This document shows positions 1-7,171 of a stretch of 64,000 nucleotides of DNA, one piece after another (the stretch's first letter is position 1; each line of letters opens with the position of its first letter). The stretch is from Roseovarius sp. Pro17. GTDB taxonomy: Bacteria > Pseudomonadota > Alphaproteobacteria > Rhodobacterales > Rhodobacteraceae. Both the position numbers and the translations under genes were made by a program. The DNA is taken from contig NZ_CP141179.1 of NCBI RefSeq assembly GCF_035599575.1, positions 1,550,001 to 1,614,000 on the forward strand, in the 5' to 3' direction. The notes beneath the pieces are model-generated. The model did not search any database and was not told where the DNA came from. It saw only the letters and a list, made by a program, of their open reading frames with translations.

Positions 1-416
1 TCAGCCACGACCGTGATTTTCTGGACCGCGTCGCAACCACCACCATCGCAATGGAAGGTGATGGCCGCGCTACCGCCTATGCAGGCGGGTGGAGCGACTA
101 CCGCTCGCAGCGCCAGTCGGATCAAGCGGACACAGCGCCGAAAGCGACTTCGCGATCAAAAGGCAACGCCCCAACGTCAAAAGGCAAGACGCCCAAGATC
201 AGCTTTACCGAAAAGCACAGGCTGGCAGAATTGCCGGACGTCATCGCGCGTCTCGAGGCCGAGATCGGCAAGCTGGAGGGGCTGATGGCGGACCCTGAAT
301 TGTTCACGCGCGAGCCGGTCAAGTTCCGCAAGGCAAGCGAGGCCCTGACGGCCAGGCAAAAGGCACTGGCCGCTGCCGAACAAGAATGGTTGGAATTGGA
401 AGAGAAGGCGGGCTGA
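1..416 (+). CDS. ABC-F family ATPase (Uup-like), C-terminal part
   Basis: The gene is cut by the left edge of the window; about 137 residues remain, read in frame 3 from base 3. The first residues (SHDRDFLDRV) are the H-loop region that ends the second ABC domain of ABC-F proteins. The rest is a Lys/Ser/Thr-rich linker followed by a predicted helical hairpin rich in Glu and Leu (roughly the last 70 residues), which matches the C-terminal coiled-coil domain of Uup. ABC-F proteins are soluble ATPases without membrane domains; Uup acts on ribosomes or branched DNA. The Uup subtype is inferred from the C-terminal coiled coil only, because the catalytic domains are outside the window. Confidence 0.85.
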   Translation, partial: SHDRDFLDRVATTTIAMEGDGRATAYAGGWSDYRSQRQSDQADTAPKATSRSKGNAPTSKGKTPKISFTEKHRLAELPDVIARLEAEIGKLEGLMADPELFTREPVKFRKASEALTARQKALAAAEQEWLELEEKAG

Positions 417-521
417 CCGGCTCAGCCGCGTTGGTCGGGATACTGCCGGGCGTGGGATCATAGGTCGCACGACAAAGCGCAATCGAGCGCTACGGGCAAA
501 TCCAAATACTGTCTTGAGGTT

Positions 522-595
522 TGGAGCGGGTAACGGGAATTGAACCCGTAACTAAAGCTTGGGAAGCTGCCGTGATACCTTTTCACCATACCCGC
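522..595 (-). tRNA. tRNA-Gly (anticodon CCC)
   Basis: The reverse complement folds as a cloverleaf. The acceptor stem GCGGGTA pairs near the 3' end with TACCCGC, followed by the discriminator T and an encoded CCA. The anticodon loop is TTCCCAA, giving CCC, and the T-arm reads GGGTTCAATTCCC-like. The anticodon stem has one mismatch and a G-T pair, as often seen in this minor glycine isoacceptor. It lies alone between the ABC-F gene and the DUF882 gene. Confidence 0.93.
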
Positions 596-674
596 CTCGA
601 AGGTCGTGGTAGCACCGAGTCCCGGCGGGAATCAAGGTAAAATCAGCCGAATGGGCGCCGTAGGGTAGGGCGAT

Positions 675-1244
675 TCAGCCGCCCCAGCTACGCACCACGC
701 CGCAATCCATATGCACAAAATTCGAGCGCGAATATTTGCCAACACCGCCGGCACGGCAGGCAATTGCCGCCTTGCCCATCTGACCGACCGAGCGAGAGCT
801 GAGGCGCAAGTCAGCAGCCTGACCCTTGAGGTGCAGCGAATTCTTGGCGACACCGCCTGATCGGCTGCGCAGCATCGCGTTGGTCTTGGGCGTGCGGTAG
901 CCGGACAGCAGTGTGTAGGGTTCGGTCGTGTTCAGCAAATTATGTGAGGCAGTCAAGATATCGATCGTCCGGGTGTCGATAGCTATCACGTCGTTCGAGC
1001 GCCAGTCGCGCATGAAGGACGAAATTTCCTGCACCGCTTCGCGGATATATTCGCCTTCGATCCAGTAGATCGTATCGATCTTTTCACCAGTGCGAGGCGA
1101 CGTCATGCGCAGACGGCGAATGTCGCCCGCACCGCGCAAAAGACCAAAAGCATTTCCGTAGGAGGGTGCTGCCACAAGGGCTGTTGCCGCGAATGCGCCC
1201 AATAGCGCACGCCGCGACAGGCTGGTCGGTTCGATCTGAGTCAT
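675..1244 (-). CDS. DUF882 / YcbK-like M15 peptidase-family protein, Tat-exported
   Basis: A 189-residue protein. It starts with a twin-arginine signal (SRRALLGAFAATALVA), so it is probably exported folded to the periplasm. The body matches DUF882 (YcbK, a branch of the peptidase M15 / D-Ala-D-Ala carboxypeptidase fold): HLKGQAADLR and FVHMDCG supply the zinc-binding His and Asp residues, and SGYRTPKTN is the usual upstream motif. The likely role is peptidoglycan hydrolysis or remodelling, with the substrate unknown. An ATG 29 codons upstream (1331) is open, but the start at 1244 puts the Tat motif at the correct distance. It is divergent from an L,D-transpeptidase gene, which supports a cell-wall role. 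Confidence 0.9.
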   Translation of the reverse strand: MTQIEPTSLSRRALLGAFAATALVAAPSYGNAFGLLRGAGDIRRLRMTSPRTGEKIDTIYWIEGEYIREAVQEISSFMRDWRSNDVIAIDTRTIDILTASHNLLNTTEPYTLLSGYRTPKTNAMLRSRSGGVAKNSLHLKGQAADLRLSSRSVGQMGKAAIACRAGGVGKYSRSNFVHMDCGVVRSWGG

Positions 1245-1559
1245 TGATTTGCCTGTCCGTCGCTTCAATTTAAATCCCGCTTTTCGCGGGTGCTCATCAC
1301 ATCCCCAGATGTATTTATAGCTATGGCACATTAAGATTCGCTAACCAAGACTCGGGTTCCCGAATATTCTAATGGCAACCCATTTCGGCATAAATCCGCG
1401 CACTTCGCGGGGGCCGTGGCAGGTTTACCATGAGTTGATGCCTTTTGGCCTCAGGGGGTATTACGTGCTTTGCGCCCGGCAGAAATGATTGGACAATAAG
1501 GGACTAGCCGCGTCTGTCTGGAGATTGTTGTACCATTTTGCTAGCTGCCAGAGGTTCCC
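1245..1559. other. Divergent intergenic region with two small hairpins
   Basis: This 315-base gap separates two divergent cell-wall genes and holds no convincing ORF. Two short hairpins are visible: CCCGC/GCGGG at 1276-1290 and CCGCG/CGCGG at 1396-1410. It must contain promoters for both genes; only the plus-strand candidate listed separately looks reasonable. Confidence 0.6.
1435..1464 (+). promoter_or_regulatory. Candidate sigma-70-type promoter for the L,D-transpeptidase gene
   Basis: TTGATG at 1435-1440 and TATTAC at 1459-1464 are separated by 18 bases, about 95 bases before the ATG at 1560. This is pattern matching only; alphaproteobacterial promoters are loosely conserved. Confidence 0.3.
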
Positions 1560-3182
1560 ATGACGATTGCCGCTTTGTTCGAGTTCAAACCTAGTGCCCG
1601 CCGAGTGATTCTACCGGCCATTGCCGCTTTGATGATCCTGACGGCACCGCCTGCCGTGCATGCCGGTGTGACGGCGTTCAAACAGGCAGTCGCCGAGGGC
1701 GCTGCGCGCGATGACGGGCTGGCCGCGCATTATCGTGCCAGCGGCTATGATGCGATCTGGACAGGCCAGGATGAGGCTGGCCGTGCGCGCCGCCAAGCGC
1801 TGCTACAGGCGATCGAAGCGGCCCCCGCGCATGGCCTGCCTGCTACGCGGTATGATGCGCCGGGCCTTTTGGCGATGATGCGCGCCGCGCGCACACCTCG
1901 CGATTTGGGTCAGGTCGAGATCGAGATGTCGCGCGTTTTCCTGCGCATTGCCCATGACATGCAAACCGGAATCCTGACGCCTTCGAGCGTCGATTCAAAT
2001 ATTGTACGGGACGTGCCCGTACGTAGTGCCGAAGAGTTGCTGGCCGCTTTTACGGCAACAAACCCCGCTGGTTTTTTCCGCGCGCTGCCGCCTACATCGG
2101 GTGAATACGCGCGCCTCATGCGTGAAAAGACCCGGCTCGAAGGGCTGCTGGTCACCGGCGGCTGGGGTCTTGCCGTGCCTGCCGGATCGCTGGCGCCCGG
2201 CCAGTCCGGCCCAGATGTCGTCGCGCTGCGCAACCGCCTGATGCGGATGGGCTACCTCCAGCGGACATCCTCGGCCAGCTACGATATATCGATGCAGCAG
2301 GCCGTCCAGCAGTTTCAAGCGGCCCATGGATTGGTCCCGGACGGCACTGCGGGCGGATCGACCATGTCCGAGATCAACAAACCGGTGTCCGAGCGCCTGC
2401 CGATGATTCACGTCGCGATGGAACGCGAGCGCTGGCTGAACATGCCGCGTGGGAAACGCCACATTCTGGTCAACCTCGCTGATTTCAGCGCCCGGATCAT
2501 GGATGACGACCGCCTGACATTCGAGACGCGCGCCGTCATCGGCAAGAATGCACCGGGCCAGCGCAGCCCTGAATTCTCGGACGAGATGGAATATCTAGAA
2601 GTCAATCCGGTCTGGAACGTTCCACGCTCGATCACGGTCAAGGAATACCTGCCGCAGATGCAGCGCAATCGCGGCGCGGCGGGTCATTTGCGGCTCTATA
2701 ATTCGCGCGGACAGCAGGTGAATCGCGCCAACGTGAATTTCCGAGCCTATAATGCGCGCAATTTCCCGTTCGATCTTAAGCAACCGCCGTCGTCGCGTAA
2801 CGCGCTTGGGCTGGTCAAGTTCATGTTCCCGAACAAATACAACATCTACCTGCACGACACCCCGTCCAAAAGTCTGTTCGAGCGCAACGTGCGCGCGTTC
2901 AGCCACGGTTGCATCCGCCTGCAGGACCCGTTCGACTTTGCCTACGAGCTCCTGTCGCGGCAGGAGGCTGATCCCAAGGCCTATTTCGATCGAATCCGAG
3001 ATTCAGGCCGCCAGACCCGCATCGAGCTAAAGCAGAAGATACCGGTGCATATCATCTACCGCACCGCGACGGTGCCAGCGAAGGGGCCGGTGCAATATCG
3101 CGACGATATCTATGGGCGCGACGGGCGGATTTGGGACGCGCTGCAAAAGGCAGGGGTTTCGCTGCCCTCCGTTCAAGGCTAG
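1560..3182 (+). CDS. L,D-transpeptidase (YcbB/LdtD type) with peptidoglycan-binding domain
   Basis: A 540-residue secreted or membrane-anchored enzyme. An N-terminal hydrophobic segment (about residues 15-36) acts as signal or anchor. A peptidoglycan_binding_1 repeat lies at about residues 212-275 (LRNRLMRMGYL, then FQAAHGLVPDGTAG). The YkuD catalytic domain follows; its signature HDTP...FSHGCIR places the nucleophile at Cys451. These enzymes make 3-3 crosslinks between meso-DAP residues or attach lipoproteins to the wall, and act in the periplasm. The length and order (scaffold, PG-binding, YkuD) match the YcbB subfamily. It is followed 30 bases later by lpxD. Confidence 0.93.
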   Translation: MTIAALFEFKPSARRVILPAIAALMILTAPPAVHAGVTAFKQAVAEGAARDDGLAAHYRASGYDAIWTGQDEAGRARRQALLQAIEAAPAHGLPATRYDAPGLLAMMRAARTPRDLGQVEIEMSRVFLRIAHDMQTGILTPSSVDSNIVRDVPVRSAEELLAAFTATNPAGFFRALPPTSGEYARLMREKTRLEGLLVTGGWGLAVPAGSLAPGQSGPDVVALRNRLMRMGYLQRTSSASYDISMQQAVQQFQAAHGLVPDGTAGGSTMSEINKPVSERLPMIHVAMERERWLNMPRGKRHILVNLADFSARIMDDDRLTFETRAVIGKNAPGQRSPEFSDEMEYLEVNPVWNVPRSITVKEYLPQMQRNRGAAGHLRLYNSRGQQVNRANVNFRAYNARNFPFDLKQPPSSRNALGLVKFMFPNKYNIYLHDTPSKSLFERNVRAFSHGCIRLQDPFDFAYELLSRQEADPKAYFDRIRDSGRQTRIELKQKIPVHIIYRTATVPAKGPVQYRDDIYGRDGRIWDALQKAGVSLPSVQG

Positions 3183-3212
3183 ATATCGCACCGCCAAGCC
3201 AAGGGGTGCGTC

Positions 3213-4304
3213 ATGTCCTATACCATTCGTGAGATTGCCGAGGCGCTGGGGGCGACTGCCTTTGGCGCCACAGATATTTCGGTCGGCGCGTTGGCCGAAC
3301 CTGCCGATGCTGGTCCCAGTGATCTGGCACTGGCAACCAAGTCTGAGTATGCGGACGGATTGCCCAAGGGCCGCGCGCGCGCCGCGCTGGTCTGGGAGGG
3401 TGCCGATTGGCAGGCGCTGGGGCTAGAGGCGGCCATCGTCGCACCGCGCCCGCGTTACGCCATGTCGGGCCTCACGCAGATGATGGATTTGGGTGAGGGT
3501 TGGGGCGACGGCATCCACCCATCGGCGGTGATCCATGAGACAGCTGAGTTGGGTGAGGGCGTGCATGTCGGCCCGCTGAGCGTGATAGGGGCAGGGGCGC
3601 GGATCGGCGCGGGCTGCCGGATCGGGCCACAGGCCACAATTGGCGCGGATGCGGTGATCGGCGAGAATGGCCTGATCCGCGAGGGCGTGCGCATCGCCGC
3701 TCGGGTGCACATCGGCGCGCGCGTGATCATCCATCCGGGCGCAGTTCTGGGTGGCGACGGTTTCAGCTTTGTCACGCCCGAGAAATCAGGCGTCGAGTCG
3801 GTGCGCGAGACGCTGGGCGATCAGGGCGGTGCCGCTGCGCAAAGCTATGTGCGCATTCACAGCCTCGGCTCGGTACGTCTTGGCGATGATGTCGAGGTCG
3901 GCGCAAATGCCGCCATTGACCGTGGCACGGTGCGTGACACGGTGATCGGTGACCGCACCAAGATCGACACGCTGGTGATGATCGCTCATAACGTGGTTGT
4001 CGGCACCGATACGCTGCTTTGCGGTCTGGTCGGCATCGCAGGCTCGTCCCGGATCGGCAACAACGTGGTGCTGGCGGGGCAAGTCGGTGTGGGCGACAAC
4101 CTCTTTGTCGGGGACAATGTGATCGCGGGCGGCGGCACCAAGATCCTCAGCAATGTGCCGGCTGGCCGTGTCTTGCTGGGCTATCCCGCGATGAAAATGG
4201 ATGCACATATCGACATGTACAAGAACATGCGCCGCCTCGGGCGTCTGGTCGCAGATGTCGCACAGCTCAAGAAATCGGTTTTCAAGGCCGGGCAGAGTGA
4301 CTAA
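3213..4304 (+). CDS. lpxD: UDP-3-O-acylglucosamine N-acyltransferase LpxD
   Basis: A 363-residue cytoplasmic enzyme of lipid A synthesis that adds the N-linked 3-hydroxyacyl chain to UDP-3-O-acyl-glucosamine using acyl-ACP. The N-terminal uridine-binding domain covers about residues 1-100. A left-handed beta-helix of hexapeptide repeats ([16 protein letters not shown] and similar) covers about 105-325, with the catalytic His in IAHNV at His259. The C-terminal helical stretch ends the protein. Unlike in many Gram-negatives, it is not next to fabZ-lpxA but heads a tight run with an acyl carrier protein and a ketoacyl synthase, which suggests a dedicated supply of the acyl chain. Confidence 0.95.
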   Translation: MSYTIREIAEALGATAFGATDISVGALAEPADAGPSDLALATKSEYADGLPKGRARAALVWEGADWQALGLEAAIVAPRPRYAMSGLTQMMDLGEGWGDGIHPSAVIHETAELGEGVHVGPLSVIGAGARIGAGCRIGPQATIGADAVIGENGLIREGVRIAARVHIGARVIIHPGAVLGGDGFSFVTPEKSGVESVRETLGDQGGAAAQSYVRIHSLGSVRLGDDVEVGANAAIDRGTVRDTVIGDRTKIDTLVMIAHNVVVGTDTLLCGLVGIAGSSRIGNNVVLAGQVGVGDNLFVGDNVIAGGGTKILSNVPAGRVLLGYPAMKMDAHIDMYKNMRRLGRLVADVAQLKKSVFKAGQSD

Positions 4305-4334
4305 ATCGGTGTCACTACCTCAAGGAGTCATGGC

Positions 4335-4592
4335 ATGAGCATTCCGGACCGCGTGATCGCCATCGTCGCCGAGCAGGCCATGCTGGAACCGTCAGACGTG
4401 ACGCTCGCCAGTACGCTCGAGGATCTGGGCGTCGACTCTCTGGGACTGGTGGAAAGCATATTCGCCATCGAGGAAGCGTTCGACATCACCGTTCCGTTCA
4501 ACGCGAACGAGCCGTCGGCAGGTGATTTCGACATATCGACCGTGGGTTCCATCGCACAGGGCGTGCAGCGGCTGGTCGCCGAGCAGTCGTGA
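4335..4592 (+). CDS. Acyl carrier protein (second, LpxD-linked)
   Basis: An 85-residue ACP. The phosphopantetheine site is Ser35 within GVDSLGLVE. It lacks the highly acidic helix II sequence of housekeeping AcpP, so it is a specialised ACP. It has a good ribosome site (AAGGAG) about 8 bases upstream and overlaps the next gene's GTG start by 4 bases (GTGA), so the two are translationally coupled. By position it may carry the acyl chain for LpxD, or for a secondary lipid. Rhizobial AcpXL is a functional analogue but is longer (about 92 residues); orthology is not shown here. Confidence 0.9.
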   Translation: MSIPDRVIAIVAEQAMLEPSDVTLASTLEDLGVDSLGLVESIFAIEEAFDITVPFNANEPSAGDFDISTVGSIAQGVQRLVAEQS

Positions 4593-5800
4593 AGCGCGTC
4601 GTCATCACCGGCGCCGGCACGATCAATGCGCTAGGACAGGATGTGCCATCCACGTTGGAGGCGATGCGCGAGGGGCGCTGTGGGATCAGCGATCTGGAGT
4701 TTCGCGATGTCGAGCGTCTGTCGATCCGCATCGGCGGTCAGGTCAAAGGCTATGATCCTGAGGCCGCGTTCACCCGTCAGCAACTGGCGCTTTATGATCG
4801 TTTTACCCAGTTTGCGCTGATCGCCGCACGTCAAGCCGTCGCGCAATCTGGGATCACCTTCAACGATGAGTTGTCGCTAAAAGTGGGCGTCATTCTGGGC
4901 AATTCCGGCGGTGGAATGACCACCCTCGATGAGAATTACCGCACCGTCTATGAGGACGGCAAGAACCGCGTGCATCCCTTTGTGGTGCCCAAACTGATGA
5001 ACAACGCAGCGGCCAGCCATGTGTCGATGACCTGGGGCCTTCGCGGACCCAGCTTTACCGTGTCGACCGCATGTGCGTCGTCGAACCATGCAATGGCGCA
5101 GGCCTTTCAGATGGTGCATGGCGGGGTTAGCCCCGTGATGTTGACCGGTGGGTCGGAATCCATGCTGTGCTTTGGCGGTGTCAAGGCGTGGGAGGGGCTG
5201 CGCGTCATGTCCAAGGACGGTTGTCGGCCCTTTAGCGCCAATCGCAACGGCATGGTGCAGGGCGAGGGGGCGGGCATCTTTGTCTTTGAGGAATATGAAC
5301 ACGCCCGCGCGCGCGGCGCCGATATCCTGGCCGAGGTTGTGGGCTACGCCATGTCCTCGGACGCCTCCGACATCGTGATGCCGTCCAAGGTGGGCGCGGC
5401 GCGCACCATATCCGGTGCGTTGCTGGATGCACGCGTGTCGCCCGAAGACGTCGGCTATATCAATGCCCACGGCACCGGCACGGCGGCCAATGACAAGACG
5501 GAGTGCGCCGCTGTCGCCGACGTGTTTGGCCGCCACGCGGACAAGCTGATGATGTCCTCAACTAAATCAATGCATGGGCACTTGATTGGCGGCACAGGCG
5601 CGGTCGAACTGCTGGCCTGCATCATGGCGCTGCGCGATGGGGTGATCGCACCGACCATCAACTATGACGAGCCGGACCCCGAATGCGCGCTAGACGTAGT
5701 GCCAAACGAGGCGCGCGAGGCACGCGTCGAGGTCGCGCTGAGCAATGCGTTTGCGTTCGGCGGGCTGAATGCTGTGCTGGCGCTGCGCCGGGCAGAGTAG
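4589..5800 (+). CDS. Beta-ketoacyl-ACP synthase (KAS I/II type)
   Basis: A 403-residue condensing enzyme of the FabF/FabB thiolase fold that elongates acyl-ACP by two carbons from malonyl-ACP. The catalytic triad is visible: Cys162 in STACASSNHAM, His in NAHGTGTAANDKTE and His in KSMHGHLIGGTGAVE. It starts with GTG, overlapping the ACP stop codon, so it is probably coupled to that ACP as its cognate partner. The run lpxD-acp-KAS suggests it makes a lipid A (or related) acyl chain rather than serving bulk fatty acid synthesis. It ends just before a bidirectional terminator. Confidence 0.93.
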   Translation: MKRVVITGAGTINALGQDVPSTLEAMREGRCGISDLEFRDVERLSIRIGGQVKGYDPEAAFTRQQLALYDRFTQFALIAARQAVAQSGITFNDELSLKVGVILGNSGGGMTTLDENYRTVYEDGKNRVHPFVVPKLMNNAAASHVSMTWGLRGPSFTVSTACASSNHAMAQAFQMVHGGVSPVMLTGGSESMLCFGGVKAWEGLRVMSKDGCRPFSANRNGMVQGEGAGIFVFEEYEHARARGADILAEVVGYAMSSDASDIVMPSKVGAARTISGALLDARVSPEDVGYINAHGTGTAANDKTECAAVADVFGRHADKLMMSSTKSMHGHLIGGTGAVELLACIMALRDGVIAPTINYDEPDPECALDVVPNEAREARVEVALSNAFAFGGLNAVLALRRAE

Positions 5801-5838
5801 GGACAGCGCGCACGTTGGGCAGGCCCGCTGGCAAAGAA

Positions 5839-5866
5839 AAAGGGCAGGCCTTTCAGCCCGCCCTTT
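5839..5866. terminator. Bidirectional Rho-independent terminator
   Basis: An 11-bp stem with one mismatch (AAAGGGCAGGC / GCCCGCCCTTT) and a 6-base loop. The minus strand continues with TTTTTCTTT, so it is strongest for the IalB-like gene. It lies between two convergent genes. Confidence 0.75.
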
Positions 5867-5889
5867 GATAGTTCAGTCGTCAGTCATAC

Positions 5890-6675
5890 TCACTCGGTGA
5901 ACGCCGCGACAGCTTCGTAGCCTGCGGTGAAGCCGCTCAGCGAAACATCAATCTTGACCTTTTGATCGGGCGCCTGTGCGGGGACCAGAGTGAACTGTGC
6001 CTTGTTGCCCTTCTTGAAGATCGCGATGTCCTCTGCGGTAAAGCCAATCTGCGCGACGCAGCCAGCCTCGGTGCAAACGCGGTAGGGATAGCTTTTGGCG
6101 GTGCCGCCATCGACCGACAGCTTCAGCTCTTCGGTCAGCAGCGTGACCAGCGGCACGATCGCGGTCGCACCGGCGACTGCGGGCGCCTGGCCTTCGATGC
6201 GGAACACGCTGAATTCGGCGATGGGATTGCCGCCCGCCTCGCGCAAAAGCTGATAAAGCTGGCAAGGGTCTTCGCCGTCCGCATTGCGGAAGCAGCGCAG
6301 GTTCCAGTCGCCGAACTTCTCCTTGATGTAGACCGCAGGCTGATCGGTTCCGACCTCCTTGCCGGTCGAGAAGGTTTTGTCGTCCTCTGCGGTGCCTTCG
6401 GCGGCTGCGTCATCGGCTGCCTCGCCCGTTGCATCCGCATCTGCATCCGCAGCACCTTCCGCTGCCTCTTCGGTGGCGGTATCGGTATCGGTCGCTGCCT
6501 CTTCGGTCGCAGTATCGGCGGCGCTGTCGGTTGCCGCGTCTGTAGCGGTATCCGTAGCGGTGTCCGTGACCGTGTCTGCCGCAGCGTCTGTATCTGTCGA
6601 CGTGTCCTGCGCATAAGCTGCACCGGCAAGGCCGAGAGCGGCGGCAATAGTCAGGATGGAAAGCGATTTGGGCAT
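5890..6675 (-). CDS. Invasion-associated locus B (IalB) family protein with acidic low-complexity linker
   Basis: A 261-residue secreted protein. A signal peptide (residues 1-20, ending AYAQD) is followed by about 80 residues made almost only of Asp, Thr, Ala and Glu (repeats such as TDTATDAATD). The IalB domain then begins (EKFGDWNLRC, with conserved Cys pairs such as RCFRNADGEDPC and VCTEAGC) and runs to the end. IalB-family proteins are periplasmic or outer-membrane associated; a role in Bartonella erythrocyte invasion is known, while in free-living alphaproteobacteria the function is open. The ATG at 6675 was chosen because GAAGGGG lies 6 bases upstream and a signal peptide starts there; the open frame continues upstream to 6951 but looks non-coding. 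Confidence 0.88.
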   Translation of the reverse strand: MPKSLSILTIAAALGLAGAAYAQDTSTDTDAAADTVTDTATDTATDAATDSAADTATEEAATDTDTATEEAAEGAADADADATGEAADDAAAEGTAEDDKTFSTGKEVGTDQPAVYIKEKFGDWNLRCFRNADGEDPCQLYQLLREAGGNPIAEFSVFRIEGQAPAVAGATAIVPLVTLLTEELKLSVDGGTAKSYPYRVCTEAGCVAQIGFTAEDIAIFKKGNKAQFTLVPAQAPDQKVKIDVSLSGFTAGYEAVAAFTE

Positions 6676-6694
6676 GTTGTCCCCTTCAGTCATT

Positions 6695-6720
6695 GAAGTT
6701 TCACGGAGAAGTTTCACGGC
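6695..6720. repeat. Tandem 13-bp direct repeat upstream of the IalB-like gene
   Basis: GAAGTTTCACGG occurs at 6695-6706 and again at 6708-6719, each followed by one base. The pair lies about 20 bases upstream of the minus-strand start at 6675, a position compatible with an operator or a 5' leader element. Confidence 0.7.
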
Positions 6721-6913
6721 GCATCTAACATGGCGCGTCCGCACTGTCAGGATAAAATCGCAGCCGGGCCGGGCATGCAAGGCGGATTTCCGCGCGCCTT
6801 GGCAATGGACGCCTCGGCGCGAAGCGGCCGCACACAGGAAGCCACTCACAGAAAAAGGAGCCTCGCGGCCCCTTTCCCCAATCTTCTCCCTGCCGGACTT
6901 GGCCGACTTAGTA

Positions 6914-6942
6914 TTGACGCGGACGCTACGACACCTGAAAAT
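6914..6942 (+). promoter_or_regulatory. Candidate sigma-70-type promoter for the HerA-like ATPase
   Basis: TTGACG (6914-6919) and GAAAAT (6937-6942) with a 17-base spacer, reading toward the ATPase gene. The -35 box is near consensus and the -10 box is weak. Confidence 0.35.
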
Positions 6943-7004
6943 CGTCGTCAACAGTCAAAATGTGTCGCGGTTGATCGTCCTAAATGCGCACGAATTTACC
7001 CGAT

Positions 7005-7033
7005 GAAAAAGGGCCGCACCCGAAGGCGCGGCC
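7005..7033 (-). terminator. Minus-strand terminator-like hairpin
   Basis: On the minus strand, GGCCGC and GCGGCC (7028-7033 and 7012-7017) form a 6-bp stem followed by CTTTTT. No minus-strand gene lies immediately upstream of it, so it may end an antisense or small transcript, or protect the IalB gene from read-through. Confidence 0.5.
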
Positions 7034-7171
7034 AGTCTGACAGGGAGGAACTCATCCCGGCGCCAGGAGGACATATGCGCCGGAATGAAATTGATACTGG
7101 CACGAAACAGTTAAAAATGTATGTTCGCTCAGCACGCGGCGAGGCGTGCGCCATCTGTAGGGGACGAAGTG

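Larger units (their letters stand above)
6676..7171. other. Divergent intergenic region, about 500 bases
   Basis: The gap lies between the start of the IalB-like gene and the likely start of the HerA-like ATPase. I see no reliable gene. It holds a 13-bp tandem direct repeat (6695-6720), a promoter-like TTGACG-17-GAAAAT (6914-6942), a minus-strand terminator-like hairpin (7005-7033) and a strong Shine-Dalgarno sequence with ATG at 7065-7077 that is out of frame with the next gene. Confidence 0.5.
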
